Both the position numbers and the translations under genes were made by a program. The notes beneath the pieces were generated by a model. The model was not told the DNA's origin. It did not search any database and was given only the letters and a program-made list of their open reading frames with translations. A stretch of DNA of 64,000 nt from Treponema sp. (GTDB lineage: Bacteria; Spirochaetota; Spirochaetia; Treponematales; Treponemataceae). Shown piece after piece: positions 54,827 through 63,380 of this stretch (its first letter is position 1; each line of letters opens with the position of its first letter). Location: NCBI GenBank assembly GCA_016286365.1, contig JAEESN010000015.1:1-64000 (forward strand), given 5' to 3'.

Positions 54827-56221
54827 TTATTCTTTAATCTCTAAAAAAGCCTTGTTGCAAAGGTATATCTGTTTTATGTCCTCTTTAGATGTAATCTCGT
54901 ACGGTGCGTGCATGCTCAAAACAGCCACACCAGCGTCCAGAACATTCATTCCGTATTTAGCTGCGTGGTAAGCAATAGTTCCGCCGCCCCCCTGGTCAAC
55001 CTTTCCAAGCTCAGACATCTGGTATTTTACTTCGACCTTATCTAAAGCATTTCTGAGCTTTGCAATGAATTCTGGGTTGGCGTCGCTTGCACCGCTTTTG
55101 CCCCTTGAGCCTGTGTATTTCTGGAATGCAACTCCTCCGCCTAACAAAGAAGAGTTTTCCTTATCGAATAAAGATGCGTTTATAGGGTCGTAGGCTGCGT
55201 TTACGTCGGAAGAAAGCATGTAAGAATTTTCAAGGCAGCGGCGGACTGTCAGGTCTGAATATGTATTTTCTGTTCGGGCAACAATCTCTGCGGCCATGTT
55301 TTCAAAAAGGTTCGAAGCCATACCTGTAGCCCCTACACTTCCAATTTCTTCCTTATCTACACAAAGACAGCATGCAGTACGAGAAGGATTTTCTGCTTCT
55401 AAAAGAGCCCTGTAAGAAGTGAATGCGCATGAACGGTCATCCTGGCCATAGCCTAAGATTAGCGAGCGGTCAAAACCTAAATCGCGGGCTTTTCCTGCAG
55501 GTACAATTTCCAGTTCAGAAGAGATTAAATCATCTTCTTCAATTCCGTATTTTTCTTTTAAAAGATCCAGGACAATTTTCTTTCCTTTTTCTTTTAGAGC
55601 CTTTTCGTCCTTTTTTTCCTGTGACTGCTTATCTGCATTTTTTTTCTGAGGAACAATGCTTCCTACAATTAAGTCCAGGTCTTCGCCCTTAATAAAATCA
55701 GAAGCTTTGTCTTTCATCTGTTCCTGTGCAAGGTGTGGAAGAATGTCGCTTATGCAAAAAACAGGGTCCGCATCGCTTTCACCGATTACGACATTCACGG
55801 TTGAACCGTCTTTTTTACATACCACACCGTGTATTGCTAGCGGGATTGTAGTCCACTGGTATTTTTTTATTCCGCCGTAATAGTGAGTATTAAGATATGT
55901 TATGTTTTCTTTTTCGTATAATGGGTTTTGTTTTGCATCCAGGCGAGGGGAGTCGATGTGGGCACACAGGATATTCATTCCCTTAGAAATATCATCCTTA
56001 CCGATTATAAAAAGTGCAATAGCTTTGTTCATCTTTGTGATATAAACTTTGTCGCCTGCTTTAAGTGTTTTATAATCATTTATATCTTTAAAACCTTTTT
56101 CCTTTGCATCGCCGATTATTTTTGTAACACATTCACGCTCGGTTTTTCCTTCGTTTAAAAAAGCTTTGTAATCATTAATCAGTTTATCAAAACCGATTAA
56201 ATCTATGTTTGATTTTTCCAT
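54827..56221 (-). CDS. M18 family aminopeptidase (aspartyl type)
   Basis: A 464-residue M18 peptidase. Zinc-site motifs include LCAHIDSPRLDAK near residue 85, DDRSCAFTSYRAL, VDKEEIGSVGATG near 295 and GTIAYHAAKYG near 415. These enzymes remove acidic N-terminal residues from peptides in the cytoplasm. It is the last gene of a minus-strand cluster, 40 bp after the outer-membrane protein gene, and is followed by a terminator. Confidence 0.93.
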   Translation of the reverse strand: MEKSNIDLIGFDKLINDYKAFLNEGKTERECVTKIIGDAKEKGFKDINDYKTLKAGDKVYITKMNKAIALFIIGKDDISKGMNILCAHIDSPRLDAKQNPLYEKENITYLNTHYYGGIKKYQWTTIPLAIHGVVCKKDGSTVNVVIGESDADPVFCISDILPHLAQEQMKDKASDFIKGEDLDLIVGSIVPQKKNADKQSQEKKDEKALKEKGKKIVLDLLKEKYGIEEDDLISSELEIVPAGKARDLGFDRSLILGYGQDDRSCAFTSYRALLEAENPSRTACCLCVDKEEIGSVGATGMASNLFENMAAEIVARTENTYSDLTVRRCLENSYMLSSDVNAAYDPINASLFDKENSSLLGGGVAFQKYTGSRGKSGASDANPEFIAKLRNALDKVEVKYQMSELGKVDQGGGGTIAYHAAKYGMNVLDAGVAVLSMHAPYEITSKEDIKQIYLCNKAFLEIKE

Positions 56222-56261
56222 GATGAGTCTCCTTGAATTTTAAATATTTAAAGTATCAGAA

Positions 56262-57428
56262 TTAGAACTGATAGCCTATTTCCAAAGAAGGAATTATAGA
56301 GTACATAAACATTCTTGGTTCACTAAAGACGTTGAGTGAAACGGCTGCATCAAATCCAAAAGAAATAAAGAGTCGTTTTGTAGGATAAAAAATCACTGAA
56401 CTTCCCAGAGAAACGCTTGGTGCTAAAACATACAAAGGTGGAGAAGAAATATTGTGTGCAAATTCAAAATGCATGTCGTAGAATGCTGTAAGACCAGCTC
56501 CACCGCGTACATCAATAAAGAGTTTTTTATCCATGAACGGGAACTGAACGTTAAAGTCTATATTTGCAATTGTAAAGAATGTAGAAAGATCATACTTTGG
56601 AAGTGTGTTCGCATAATAACAGTTTGCAAGGTTCAGCGAAATTCCGTAATAAGCTTTTTTAGTCTTAAGGAAGATGTAAGTTGCCCTTAACGAAAGTCCT
56701 AAAGCAGAAATCTGTGTATGGAAATATTCTTCAAAAGTGTTATCTCCAGGAATCCAGATAAATGAGTAACCACCGGAGATGTCAAAGTCCTGAGCTTTCT
56801 TAAACTGAATCTTTAACGGAGTGTAATTGAATTTTAAACCACCGACGTTAGTTGCAACTACAGACCAGTTACCAGAGTCTAAATCATCAGGATTAAAATA
56901 AAGCTTTACACGTCTGTTCCTTGAATCGTTTTCAACTTTTATAGGAGTAAGCTCTTTTGCTCCGTTTTTAAGAACAAAGGTTGTATCAGGTCTTAATTCG
57001 TATCCTTCTACAACAAAAATACCGTCCTGTTCTTCTTCAAGATAGATTGTAGACGGGCTTATGCTCGAGATTTTTGGCTGATAAGCTTTAATTACATCAA
57101 GAGGATACCAGTCTGTTTCAAGTTCAGGTAAACCAAGGAAGTTATAGAGGATGAGTTTATAGCGGTAGTGACCTGCAGAAAGAGTTACGTTAACAAAGTT
57201 TTCTGTAGTTTCCTGATGGTCAACAAGTTCGTATTTACCGCGGCGTCCTTCCTTTTCGATTGTAAAATCATATTTAAAAACATCAGGGTTTGGCTCCCAT
57301 CTCAAAGTCTGAACGAATACGGCACCATCTTCTGTATCCTGAATGTAGTAGTTCTCCTGTGACCACAAAGAGCAGGTGATGAGGAAAATCGAAATTATAA
57401 ATAAAAGTCTTCGGATTTTAGTTTCCAT
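56262..57428 (-). CDS. Exported protein with beta-sandwich start and outer-membrane-like barrel end
   Basis: A 388-residue protein with signal peptide cut near CSLWSQ (residue 23). Residues about 30-110 look like a FN3-type fold, about 130-210 like an IPT/TIG-type fold (PSTIYLEEEQDGIFVVEGYEL), and 215-388 is rich in alternating aromatics and ends SLEIGYQF, the closing residue pattern of outer-membrane barrels. AGGGG precedes the ATG and it overlaps the FecR gene by 11 bases. From memory the gene order recalls the T. pallidum TP0483-TP0485 cluster; that homology is not verified. Confidence 0.72.
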   Translation of the reverse strand: METKIRRLLFIISIFLITCSLWSQENYYIQDTEDGAVFVQTLRWEPNPDVFKYDFTIEKEGRRGKYELVDHQETTENFVNVTLSAGHYRYKLILYNFLGLPELETDWYPLDVIKAYQPKISSISPSTIYLEEEQDGIFVVEGYELRPDTTFVLKNGAKELTPIKVENDSRNRRVKLYFNPDDLDSGNWSVVATNVGGLKFNYTPLKIQFKKAQDFDISGGYSFIWIPGDNTFEEYFHTQISALGLSLRATYIFLKTKKAYYGISLNLANCYYANTLPKYDLSTFFTIANIDFNVQFPFMDKKLFIDVRGGAGLTAFYDMHFEFAHNISSPPLYVLAPSVSLGSSVIFYPTKRLFISFGFDAAVSLNVFSEPRMFMYSIIPSLEIGYQF

Positions 57429-60213
57429 ATAATACCCCTGCTTTCTGTACTGTTGGAGTTGTAATAGGATTCAAATCAATCTTGATTCTTACAGGAGTAA
57501 CTTTTCCATGCTGGAAGACAACGCCCTTATATAAAGACTGAGCTTCTACTTCCCAGGTCATTCTTCCTTTTTCAAGGAGAGTTAAATCTGTAAGAGTATA
57601 TTCAGTCTGATTCTTAAATGTCTTTGTAAGTACAACTTCATCTTTAGAATTTCTTAAAGTGAAGATATACTGATCTGCTCCCCATACTCTTCCCCATTTG
57701 AATGTAATCTTTTTATTTTCAATAAAGTATTCTTTTCCGAAAGACTGATTCTTCTTTGGTTCGTTCATAGAAGGTGCTGCAAGCTTTGGAATTTCTGTTA
57801 CTGTGAACTTACGTGTTTCAAGAGAAGAAATATCGTATCCGTCTTTTGTATAAGCTTCGATTCTCCATAAATAGTTTCCTTCGTATAAAACCGGAAGTTT
57901 GTATGGAGATGCCGGAGCTGGAATTCTGTATGCTTCGTTTTCAGGACTTTCCTTATCCTGATAGATTACAAGGTTCATGTTTACAGGCTCATCAACTACC
58001 TGCCATGAAAGTGTCGGTGGAGTTCTGATAGCAGTTGCACCATCGATTGTAATTTCATCCTGAGGTGTTAAAAGCTGTACAGGCTTAAGAGTCTTAAGAT
58101 TGAATGTGTATGTTCCAGAATATCCAGAAGAACGGGAAGCAAGCTCTGTTTCCTGTCTGAATGCCTGGAGTGTTAAGATGTAATTTCCTTCCCACAGGTT
58201 ATCAAGATTGATTCTTGCACCTTCCATTTCGCCGCCGCTTGCTTCGATTAAGTTTCTGTCGATGAGGGCAGTTGTAGGATTAGATGCTCTGAAAATCTTT
58301 ACCTGATAGTAATCAGCGCCAGGGATAGCGTTCCATCTGAATTCGTATGGAGTGCGAGGTCTGATTACGGCACTTCCGTTGTTTGTCGGATTGTATGGGA
58401 ATGGAGCTTTAAATGGAAGATCTACAACAAGCTTTTTAGCCGGGCTCGAGAATGTAATATCTCCGAGTTTTGTTGTAACGCGCCAGTAGTAAGTTCCTGC
58501 AGGAAGATATCTTCCCGAGAAGCTGTTACCAGGTGCTGCTTCGGAAACAACAGTTTTTCTGAAGTCTGCATCGCGTGAAATCTGGAATAAAGTTCCTTCT
58601 TTTATGTTTGTCTTCCAGTTGAATCTGAGGTCTTGAGTACGTGTCTGTGCAACAGTGTATCCGTCTGGAGGGAATACAGTTCTCTGTTCAACCTTGGAAT
58701 CCATTGCGTAGAATTTTCTTGTTTCTGATTTTACAACGTTCTTTTCGTCATCAACTTTTTCTACAACCCAGTACCAGTTTCCGTTTTTGATGTTGTTAAT
58801 CTGTGAGTTTACGGCAACGTTGTTCTGTTTGATTCCTGTTCTTGAAATTGCAGGATTTGCTTCGTTACCGCCTTCCGGCCATGCCTTGAAGTTATATGAT
58901 TCAGCTTCGTTATCGTTTTTCCAAGAGAAGTAAATTGTCTTATATGAATCAGAATTATTGCTCAAAGGAATCTTTGTGCTTACAAGAGCGTTATTTTCCG
59001 GAGTTGTTAATTCAGGTTTTGTAAGCATTGTAGATTTAGAGATTCTGAAAGTTCCCTGTTCAGACGGGCGTGCAAGACCAATGCGGTTTAATGCGTAGTA
59101 TGGAGTTACAGTCCAGTACCAGGTTCCTTCAGATAATGTATTGAATACAGAAGAAGTCTGTGTTGTTCTGTCAGAGATTACAGGATTCTTCATATCCGGG
59201 TTATCTGCAACAGTGAGTTCGTAAGAAGAAGCGCGTTCTACACCTTCCCATGTAAAGTGGATAAGAGGATTACGTGTTCTGTAAGTAAAGACAGAATCGT
59301 TCTTTGGAGCAATGAGTACAGGAGGTGGAGAATGAATTACGTTGAGTTTTCCGGTTACCTGTTCTACAACAGCGTTATCATCCTGAACTTCTGGCACAGT
59401 AGAAATTCTCCAGAAGCTGATTCCATTAGGAACAGGAATTGCAGCGCGTTTTGAATAATTTACAACCTGCGAAGAAGTTATTTTCGAAAAATTCTTTGTA
59501 TCCGAAGTTTCGATTAAAACAGTGTTTTCGTCGCAAGACCATTCAAAGGTAACAAGGTAATTTTCGTCGGAGAAGTTTAAGTGTTTTTTAGAAAGTTCCG
59601 GGCTTACAACATTCAGGTGATTTTTGATGATTTTTCCGTCTGCCTGAATTGTAGCAGTATTTCCCGAAATAACAGTCTGGGTTCCATTTGCATTAGAGAT
59701 GATAATCTGTCCGTCTACAACCTGCATCTGGAGGTTTCCTTTTTCGTCTGTGTCTGTAGAAATCGCAGATCCTTTTTCGAGGCTGATTTCTGTGTCGCCA
59801 TAAGAAAGCTTAAATCCTGCTTCTCCGGCTTTTGCGTTTACAGAACCTTTACGGAGTTTTGCATCAAGCTTGTCGTCTGCAGAAATAAAAATCTGAATCA
59901 TTGAGCTTGGAAGAAGTTCAATTTCATCACCATTCTGATTGATGAATACAGTTGCTTCTGAAACAGGGGCTGTTCGGATAGTATCTCCATCATACAAAGG
60001 AGAAGTGTTTCTAAGGCGGTCCCACAAAAGATCATCTAAGAAACGGCGCTGAACAGTGTTTTTCTTAATCTGAATTTCTGCTATAGGCTCTTCGTCTTTT
60101 GTTAGAGTCTGATAGAAGAGAGTGGTGAATTTGTATATTGAAAATACTGCGCCCGCAAGACAGATTGCGACGAACAGTACATCAGTTAGCTTTGACTTTA
60201 CTTTCTTCTGCAT
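57418..60213 (-). CDS. FecR-domain protein with repeated FN3-like modules
   Basis: A 931-residue protein. One N-terminal membrane helix (FVAICLAGAVFSIYKFTTLF) precedes a FecR domain at about 70-200 (LYDGDTIRT, ATVFINQNGDEIELLPSSMI, GSAIST). The rest consists of about seven FN3-like modules, many with the motif W-x-W/Y-V-T-P or FTWEG, such as EGTWYWTVTPYY and PAGTYYWRVTT. FecR domains elsewhere relay signals or bind envelope ligands; here there is no partner sigma factor. It overlaps the cyclase gene by 32 bases and the barrel gene by 11, so the three form one coupled operon. Confidence 0.82.
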   Translation of the reverse strand: MQKKVKSKLTDVLFVAICLAGAVFSIYKFTTLFYQTLTKDEEPIAEIQIKKNTVQRRFLDDLLWDRLRNTSPLYDGDTIRTAPVSEATVFINQNGDEIELLPSSMIQIFISADDKLDAKLRKGSVNAKAGEAGFKLSYGDTEISLEKGSAISTDTDEKGNLQMQVVDGQIIISNANGTQTVISGNTATIQADGKIIKNHLNVVSPELSKKHLNFSDENYLVTFEWSCDENTVLIETSDTKNFSKITSSQVVNYSKRAAIPVPNGISFWRISTVPEVQDDNAVVEQVTGKLNVIHSPPPVLIAPKNDSVFTYRTRNPLIHFTWEGVERASSYELTVADNPDMKNPVISDRTTQTSSVFNTLSEGTWYWTVTPYYALNRIGLARPSEQGTFRISKSTMLTKPELTTPENNALVSTKIPLSNNSDSYKTIYFSWKNDNEAESYNFKAWPEGGNEANPAISRTGIKQNNVAVNSQINNIKNGNWYWVVEKVDDEKNVVKSETRKFYAMDSKVEQRTVFPPDGYTVAQTRTQDLRFNWKTNIKEGTLFQISRDADFRKTVVSEAAPGNSFSGRYLPAGTYYWRVTTKLGDITFSSPAKKLVVDLPFKAPFPYNPTNNGSAVIRPRTPYEFRWNAIPGADYYQVKIFRASNPTTALIDRNLIEASGGEMEGARINLDNLWEGNYILTLQAFRQETELASRSSGYSGTYTFNLKTLKPVQLLTPQDEITIDGATAIRTPPTLSWQVVDEPVNMNLVIYQDKESPENEAYRIPAPASPYKLPVLYEGNYLWRIEAYTKDGYDISSLETRKFTVTEIPKLAAPSMNEPKKNQSFGKEYFIENKKITFKWGRVWGADQYIFTLRNSKDEVVLTKTFKNQTEYTLTDLTLLEKGRMTWEVEAQSLYKGVVFQHGKVTPVRIKIDLNPITTPTVQKAGVLYGN

Positions 60214-62233
60214 CTAAGTTAACTCCGCTAAAATCAGGCGTTGGGATACCAAGAAGTGTTCTTACTTCTGCAAGTGTTCTAGGACCTTTTGGACCGATTG
60301 CACAGATACAATCAGGATCTGCAACAAAGTCTGGGTCTGTAGTTTTAAAGAATCCTTCGATATCAAAACGAGGCATATTTACTACACCATAGAAGTGCTG
60401 TTTTCCTTTACCTTTTACTTCGAAAGTTACAGGAATAACTTCTACGATGATTTCTTTATCAAGGTTTTCCGGTTTGATTGTGTAATTGTTTTCCGGAGAT
60501 TTGATGTAATCGTATTTAAGAAGATTGTATGTATCTTCTGTGATAAGCATATCGGTTCCACAAGGTTTGTTAGAACTTTCAGTACGGCTTGCAAGGTTTA
60601 CGGCATCACCGATTGATGTAAATTCCATCTTGTCGTAAGAACCCATGAATCCGACAGTTGCGCGACCAGAGTTCAAGCCCGAACCGATTCTGATGTGAGG
60701 CTTATATTTTGCAAGAGGCTCTCCTTCGTGTTCTTTTGTGAATGCTTCTGCAGCCTTGTTGTAAACCATGAGTGCGTAGCGCATTGCAAGAACACCGCGA
60801 ACGGCATTGATTGCATCTTCCTGAACGTGCTTTTTGTGCTCAGGAGTATCAAGGTTTTCGTCGCGAAGAACACCCCAGCAGGCCATGATAGCATCACCTT
60901 CGAACTTATCTACGTTACCACCCGAAATTGTAATACAGTTTACCATGCGGCTCATGTAGTCGTTCAAGAAGCTGATGATTTCTGCAGCCGATTTTTCTCC
61001 AAAGCGTTTGTTGAATCCATCAGAGATAGCTGTGAATCCGCGGATATCGCTGAAGAAAATTGTGATGTCTTTTAAGTGAGGTTCAAAGTCAATCTCTTTA
61101 CGAACAATAGCTTTTGCTACACCCTTGTTTGTAAGGCGGCTTACAGTGTTTAAGATTTCGCGTTCATCTTTTGTGCTCTGAATCAGGACACCAATTTCGT
61201 CTGTTCGTTTAGATTTAAGTTCTTCGAATAATTCAGTATTAAAGTTACCCTGATTAATTTCCTGGGCAACGGCAGTAAGAGCCTGAATAGGTTTACTGAT
61301 TGTTTTAGAGTAGAGAGCAACAAAGAGGATGGAGATGAAGATTACCGCAAGGGTAAGGTAGATGTTCTGCCATGTAAGAGAGTTTACGCTCTTTAAAGCA
61401 GTATCACGCTCGATGTTGGTTACTACAGCAAGGTTACCGAATGAAAGTTTTTTATATGCACCAAAGTAGCGTGTTCCATCATCTTCTTCGTAAAGCTGCT
61501 GATGAAGTTCGTTACCGTTTGAGTTCATGATTTCGATGATTTTTTCTTTAGAAACATTTGTGCCGGCCATTACAAGATCGATATCAGGATGGATAAGAAG
61601 ATCTGCATCACCGTTGATGAGGTATGTAACAGAAGTTGTGCTTGAGCCGAAAGTTTCTGAAAGAGAATCGCTCGAGAAGAAGATTACTACAGCCTGATCT
61701 TTACCACCTTCGCGCCATGGGAAGAGGTAAGCAAGAACCTGAAGTTCAAAAACAGGAGCTGCATTTAAGATGAAAGTTTCTCCTTCGATTGCACGCTGAA
61801 TTTCAGATTCATGCGCAGTGAGGAAAGTATTTATAAGTTCTGATTCGATTTCGTTCGAAATAAAGAATCTTGTATTGATGAGTTCCTGTTCTTCCGGAAC
61901 GATTACAGCTGCGATGTCAGGATTTCTTTCGAAGAAGAAAGAAGTAGTCTGTCTTGAAAGAACCTGCGAAGAACCGGAGATAGAGAGAAGTTCAAGCATG
62001 AGCGAGGTGTTCGCACGTATTGAACTGATCTGCTTTTCGGTTGTAGAAGCAGCATTGTTTGTTTTTTCAAGAGTTGTGATTTCCGCATCCGCACTGGTTG
62101 TATCACTCATGAAAAATTGTACTAAAAAAGTAATAGATACAAGTGAAATAAAAACCAAAGTTGAAATAATTAATACAAGTTTGGCCCCCAACGAAAGACC
62201 TTTAGTCTTTGACTGTTCTTTTGTGTTTTCCAT
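60182..62233 (-). CDS. Membrane class III adenylate cyclase with Cache-like sensor and HAMP
   Basis: A 683-residue protein. A membrane helix near 18-45, a roughly 240-residue periplasmic sensor of Cache type, a second helix near 286-308 and a HAMP segment lead to a catalytic domain at about 390-580. The residues FSDIRGFT, DKFEGDAIMACWG and FTSIGDAVNLASRTE provide metal Asps, adenine Lys and the Thr/Asn/Arg of class IIIb. The tail (aa 600-683) is conserved-looking but unidentified. It should make cAMP on an extracytoplasmic cue. It is the first gene of a coupled operon with the FecR and barrel proteins. Confidence 0.92.
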   Translation of the reverse strand: MENTKEQSKTKGLSLGAKLVLIISTLVFISLVSITFLVQFFMSDTTSADAEITTLEKTNNAASTTEKQISSIRANTSLMLELLSISGSSQVLSRQTTSFFFERNPDIAAVIVPEEQELINTRFFISNEIESELINTFLTAHESEIQRAIEGETFILNAAPVFELQVLAYLFPWREGGKDQAVVIFFSSDSLSETFGSSTTSVTYLINGDADLLIHPDIDLVMAGTNVSKEKIIEIMNSNGNELHQQLYEEDDGTRYFGAYKKLSFGNLAVVTNIERDTALKSVNSLTWQNIYLTLAVIFISILFVALYSKTISKPIQALTAVAQEINQGNFNTELFEELKSKRTDEIGVLIQSTKDEREILNTVSRLTNKGVAKAIVRKEIDFEPHLKDITIFFSDIRGFTAISDGFNKRFGEKSAAEIISFLNDYMSRMVNCITISGGNVDKFEGDAIMACWGVLRDENLDTPEHKKHVQEDAINAVRGVLAMRYALMVYNKAAEAFTKEHEGEPLAKYKPHIRIGSGLNSGRATVGFMGSYDKMEFTSIGDAVNLASRTESSNKPCGTDMLITEDTYNLLKYDYIKSPENNYTIKPENLDKEIIVEVIPVTFEVKGKGKQHFYGVVNMPRFDIEGFFKTTDPDFVADPDCICAIGPKGPRTLAEVRTLLGIPTPDFSGVNLDAEESKVKAN

Positions 62234-62394
62234 AAACTCTAGTGCCCTATGGTATAAAAATTTTATTATTTATTTGTATGTAATAGAACTTTTTTAATAA
62301 CGTTTTATTATAACGTACATCCCTTCCCCCTGTCAAATCTCCAAAGGCATTATATAGTAGAAAAGTGAAAAAAAATGGGGAGATGAGGGAGATT

Positions 62395-62520
62395 ACGTGC
62401 ATATGGGGGCGCAGAAAATAACATGCATTTACGGGCGCCGGGAGATAATGTGCATTTTTTGGGGGCGCCTTTTTTAGTGCATTTTGTGAGAATGGGACGT
62501 GCATATACGGCGCCGCCGCC
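62395..62520. repeat. Degenerate repeat array, TGCAT-GGGCGCC units
   Basis: TGCAT occurs at 62398, 62424, 62451, 62478 and 62500 (spacings 26, 27, 27, 22). In four of five units it is followed, 3-6 nt later, by a GGCGCC-like word. It lies between the cyclase gene start and the nuclease-like gene's 3' end. The whole gap 62234-62527 is free of a supportable gene. Units are too short and degenerate to be CRISPR repeats. GC content rises sharply versus the flanks. Confidence 0.6.
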
Positions 62521-62527
62521 GTCGTGG

Positions 62528-63346
62528 TCACAGAAGGTACTCGGTGATGATTTTATTTATCAGGCGGGCGGTCAGGGGGTCTTCTTTTGTTTCGGCTGTG
62601 AAGATGAAATTGCGTCGCGGGAGCCAGCCGTTTTGAATATAGGAATTGATTTTCTGCACCGCCTTCTGCGCATATTCGGGGTCATCCATAAGTCCAAAAT
62701 GTTCCCAGATGATTTCTGTGCCGGAGCGAAGATTCAAACAGTAAAAATCCGGATGAACTGTGAGACTTTTTCGGGAATCTTTTGTGAGGATTTTTACGGG
62801 ATATTCGTATCTGTAAGGAATTTTGTGCGAGTTCAGAGCCTGTGCAATGAGTTGTTCCGATTTTGAACGCACATATTCTTTCCGCTCTGTTTCAAAAAGT
62901 GTCTTGTCGTTAAAGCGTGCGTAGTGAACTGATCTCCATTTTTCTTCTATCTCTGCGGCCTTTGGAAAATCGCTGATGATGAGGGGCTTTCGGGACGGGC
63001 TGAAATTCTGATCGACTTTTTCGAGAGAAAGCCCCTGGTAGCGGGCAAGCGTCTGTTCAAGAAAGGCTATCTGTTTTTGCAGCGCTTTGAGCATCGTTTT
63101 GTTGTAATCACGCTGGGCAAGATCAAGAACCAGTTTTCGGTTTTTAGAAGAAATGTATTGTCCGTTCCCGTGTTCGTGCTTTTTCAGATAATAATATTGT
63201 GGCCGCTTGTGATTCAAGATGATTCTGAGTGTTCCATCCGTGGCTTTTTGCAGTTCTGATGTTTTTCTGGACAGATAAAGTCTTAGAATTGAAAGTCTCT
63301 TCTGGATTTCTGATGAAATGGTGTCCTTAAGTTGATAGTTATTCAT
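62528..63346 (-). CDS. PD-(D/E)XK nuclease-like hypothetical protein
   Basis: A 272-residue protein. The N-terminal half (to about residue 140) has a DGTLRIILNHKRPQYYYLKK motif and helical segments; the C-terminal half carries VRSKSEQLIAQAL, YRYEYPVKI, VHPDFYCLN and IIWEHFGLMDDPEYA, the E...PDF...E-x-H pattern of a DUF559-like PD-(D/E)XK fold. From memory, near-identical architectures are common, unnamed and multi-copy in gut Firmicutes genomes. I start it at 63346 because AAGGAG lies 6 nt upstream; an open frame extends further into the repeat array. It is flanked by repeat arrays on both sides, so it may be recently acquired. Confidence 0.75.
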   Translation of the reverse strand: MNNYQLKDTISSEIQKRLSILRLYLSRKTSELQKATDGTLRIILNHKRPQYYYLKKHEHGNGQYISSKNRKLVLDLAQRDYNKTMLKALQKQIAFLEQTLARYQGLSLEKVDQNFSPSRKPLIISDFPKAAEIEEKWRSVHYARFNDKTLFETERKEYVRSKSEQLIAQALNSHKIPYRYEYPVKILTKDSRKSLTVHPDFYCLNLRSGTEIIWEHFGLMDDPEYAQKAVQKINSYIQNGWLPRRNFIFTAETKEDPLTARLINKIITEYLL

Positions 63347-63380
63347 GGTTTTCTCCTTATGATTATGTTTTTTGTGTGAT

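Noticed and set aside
62247..62531. 94-residue minus-strand frame across the TGCAT array
   Set aside because: Its sequence is the translation of the short repeats, and it starts beyond the nuclease stop without a ribosome site.
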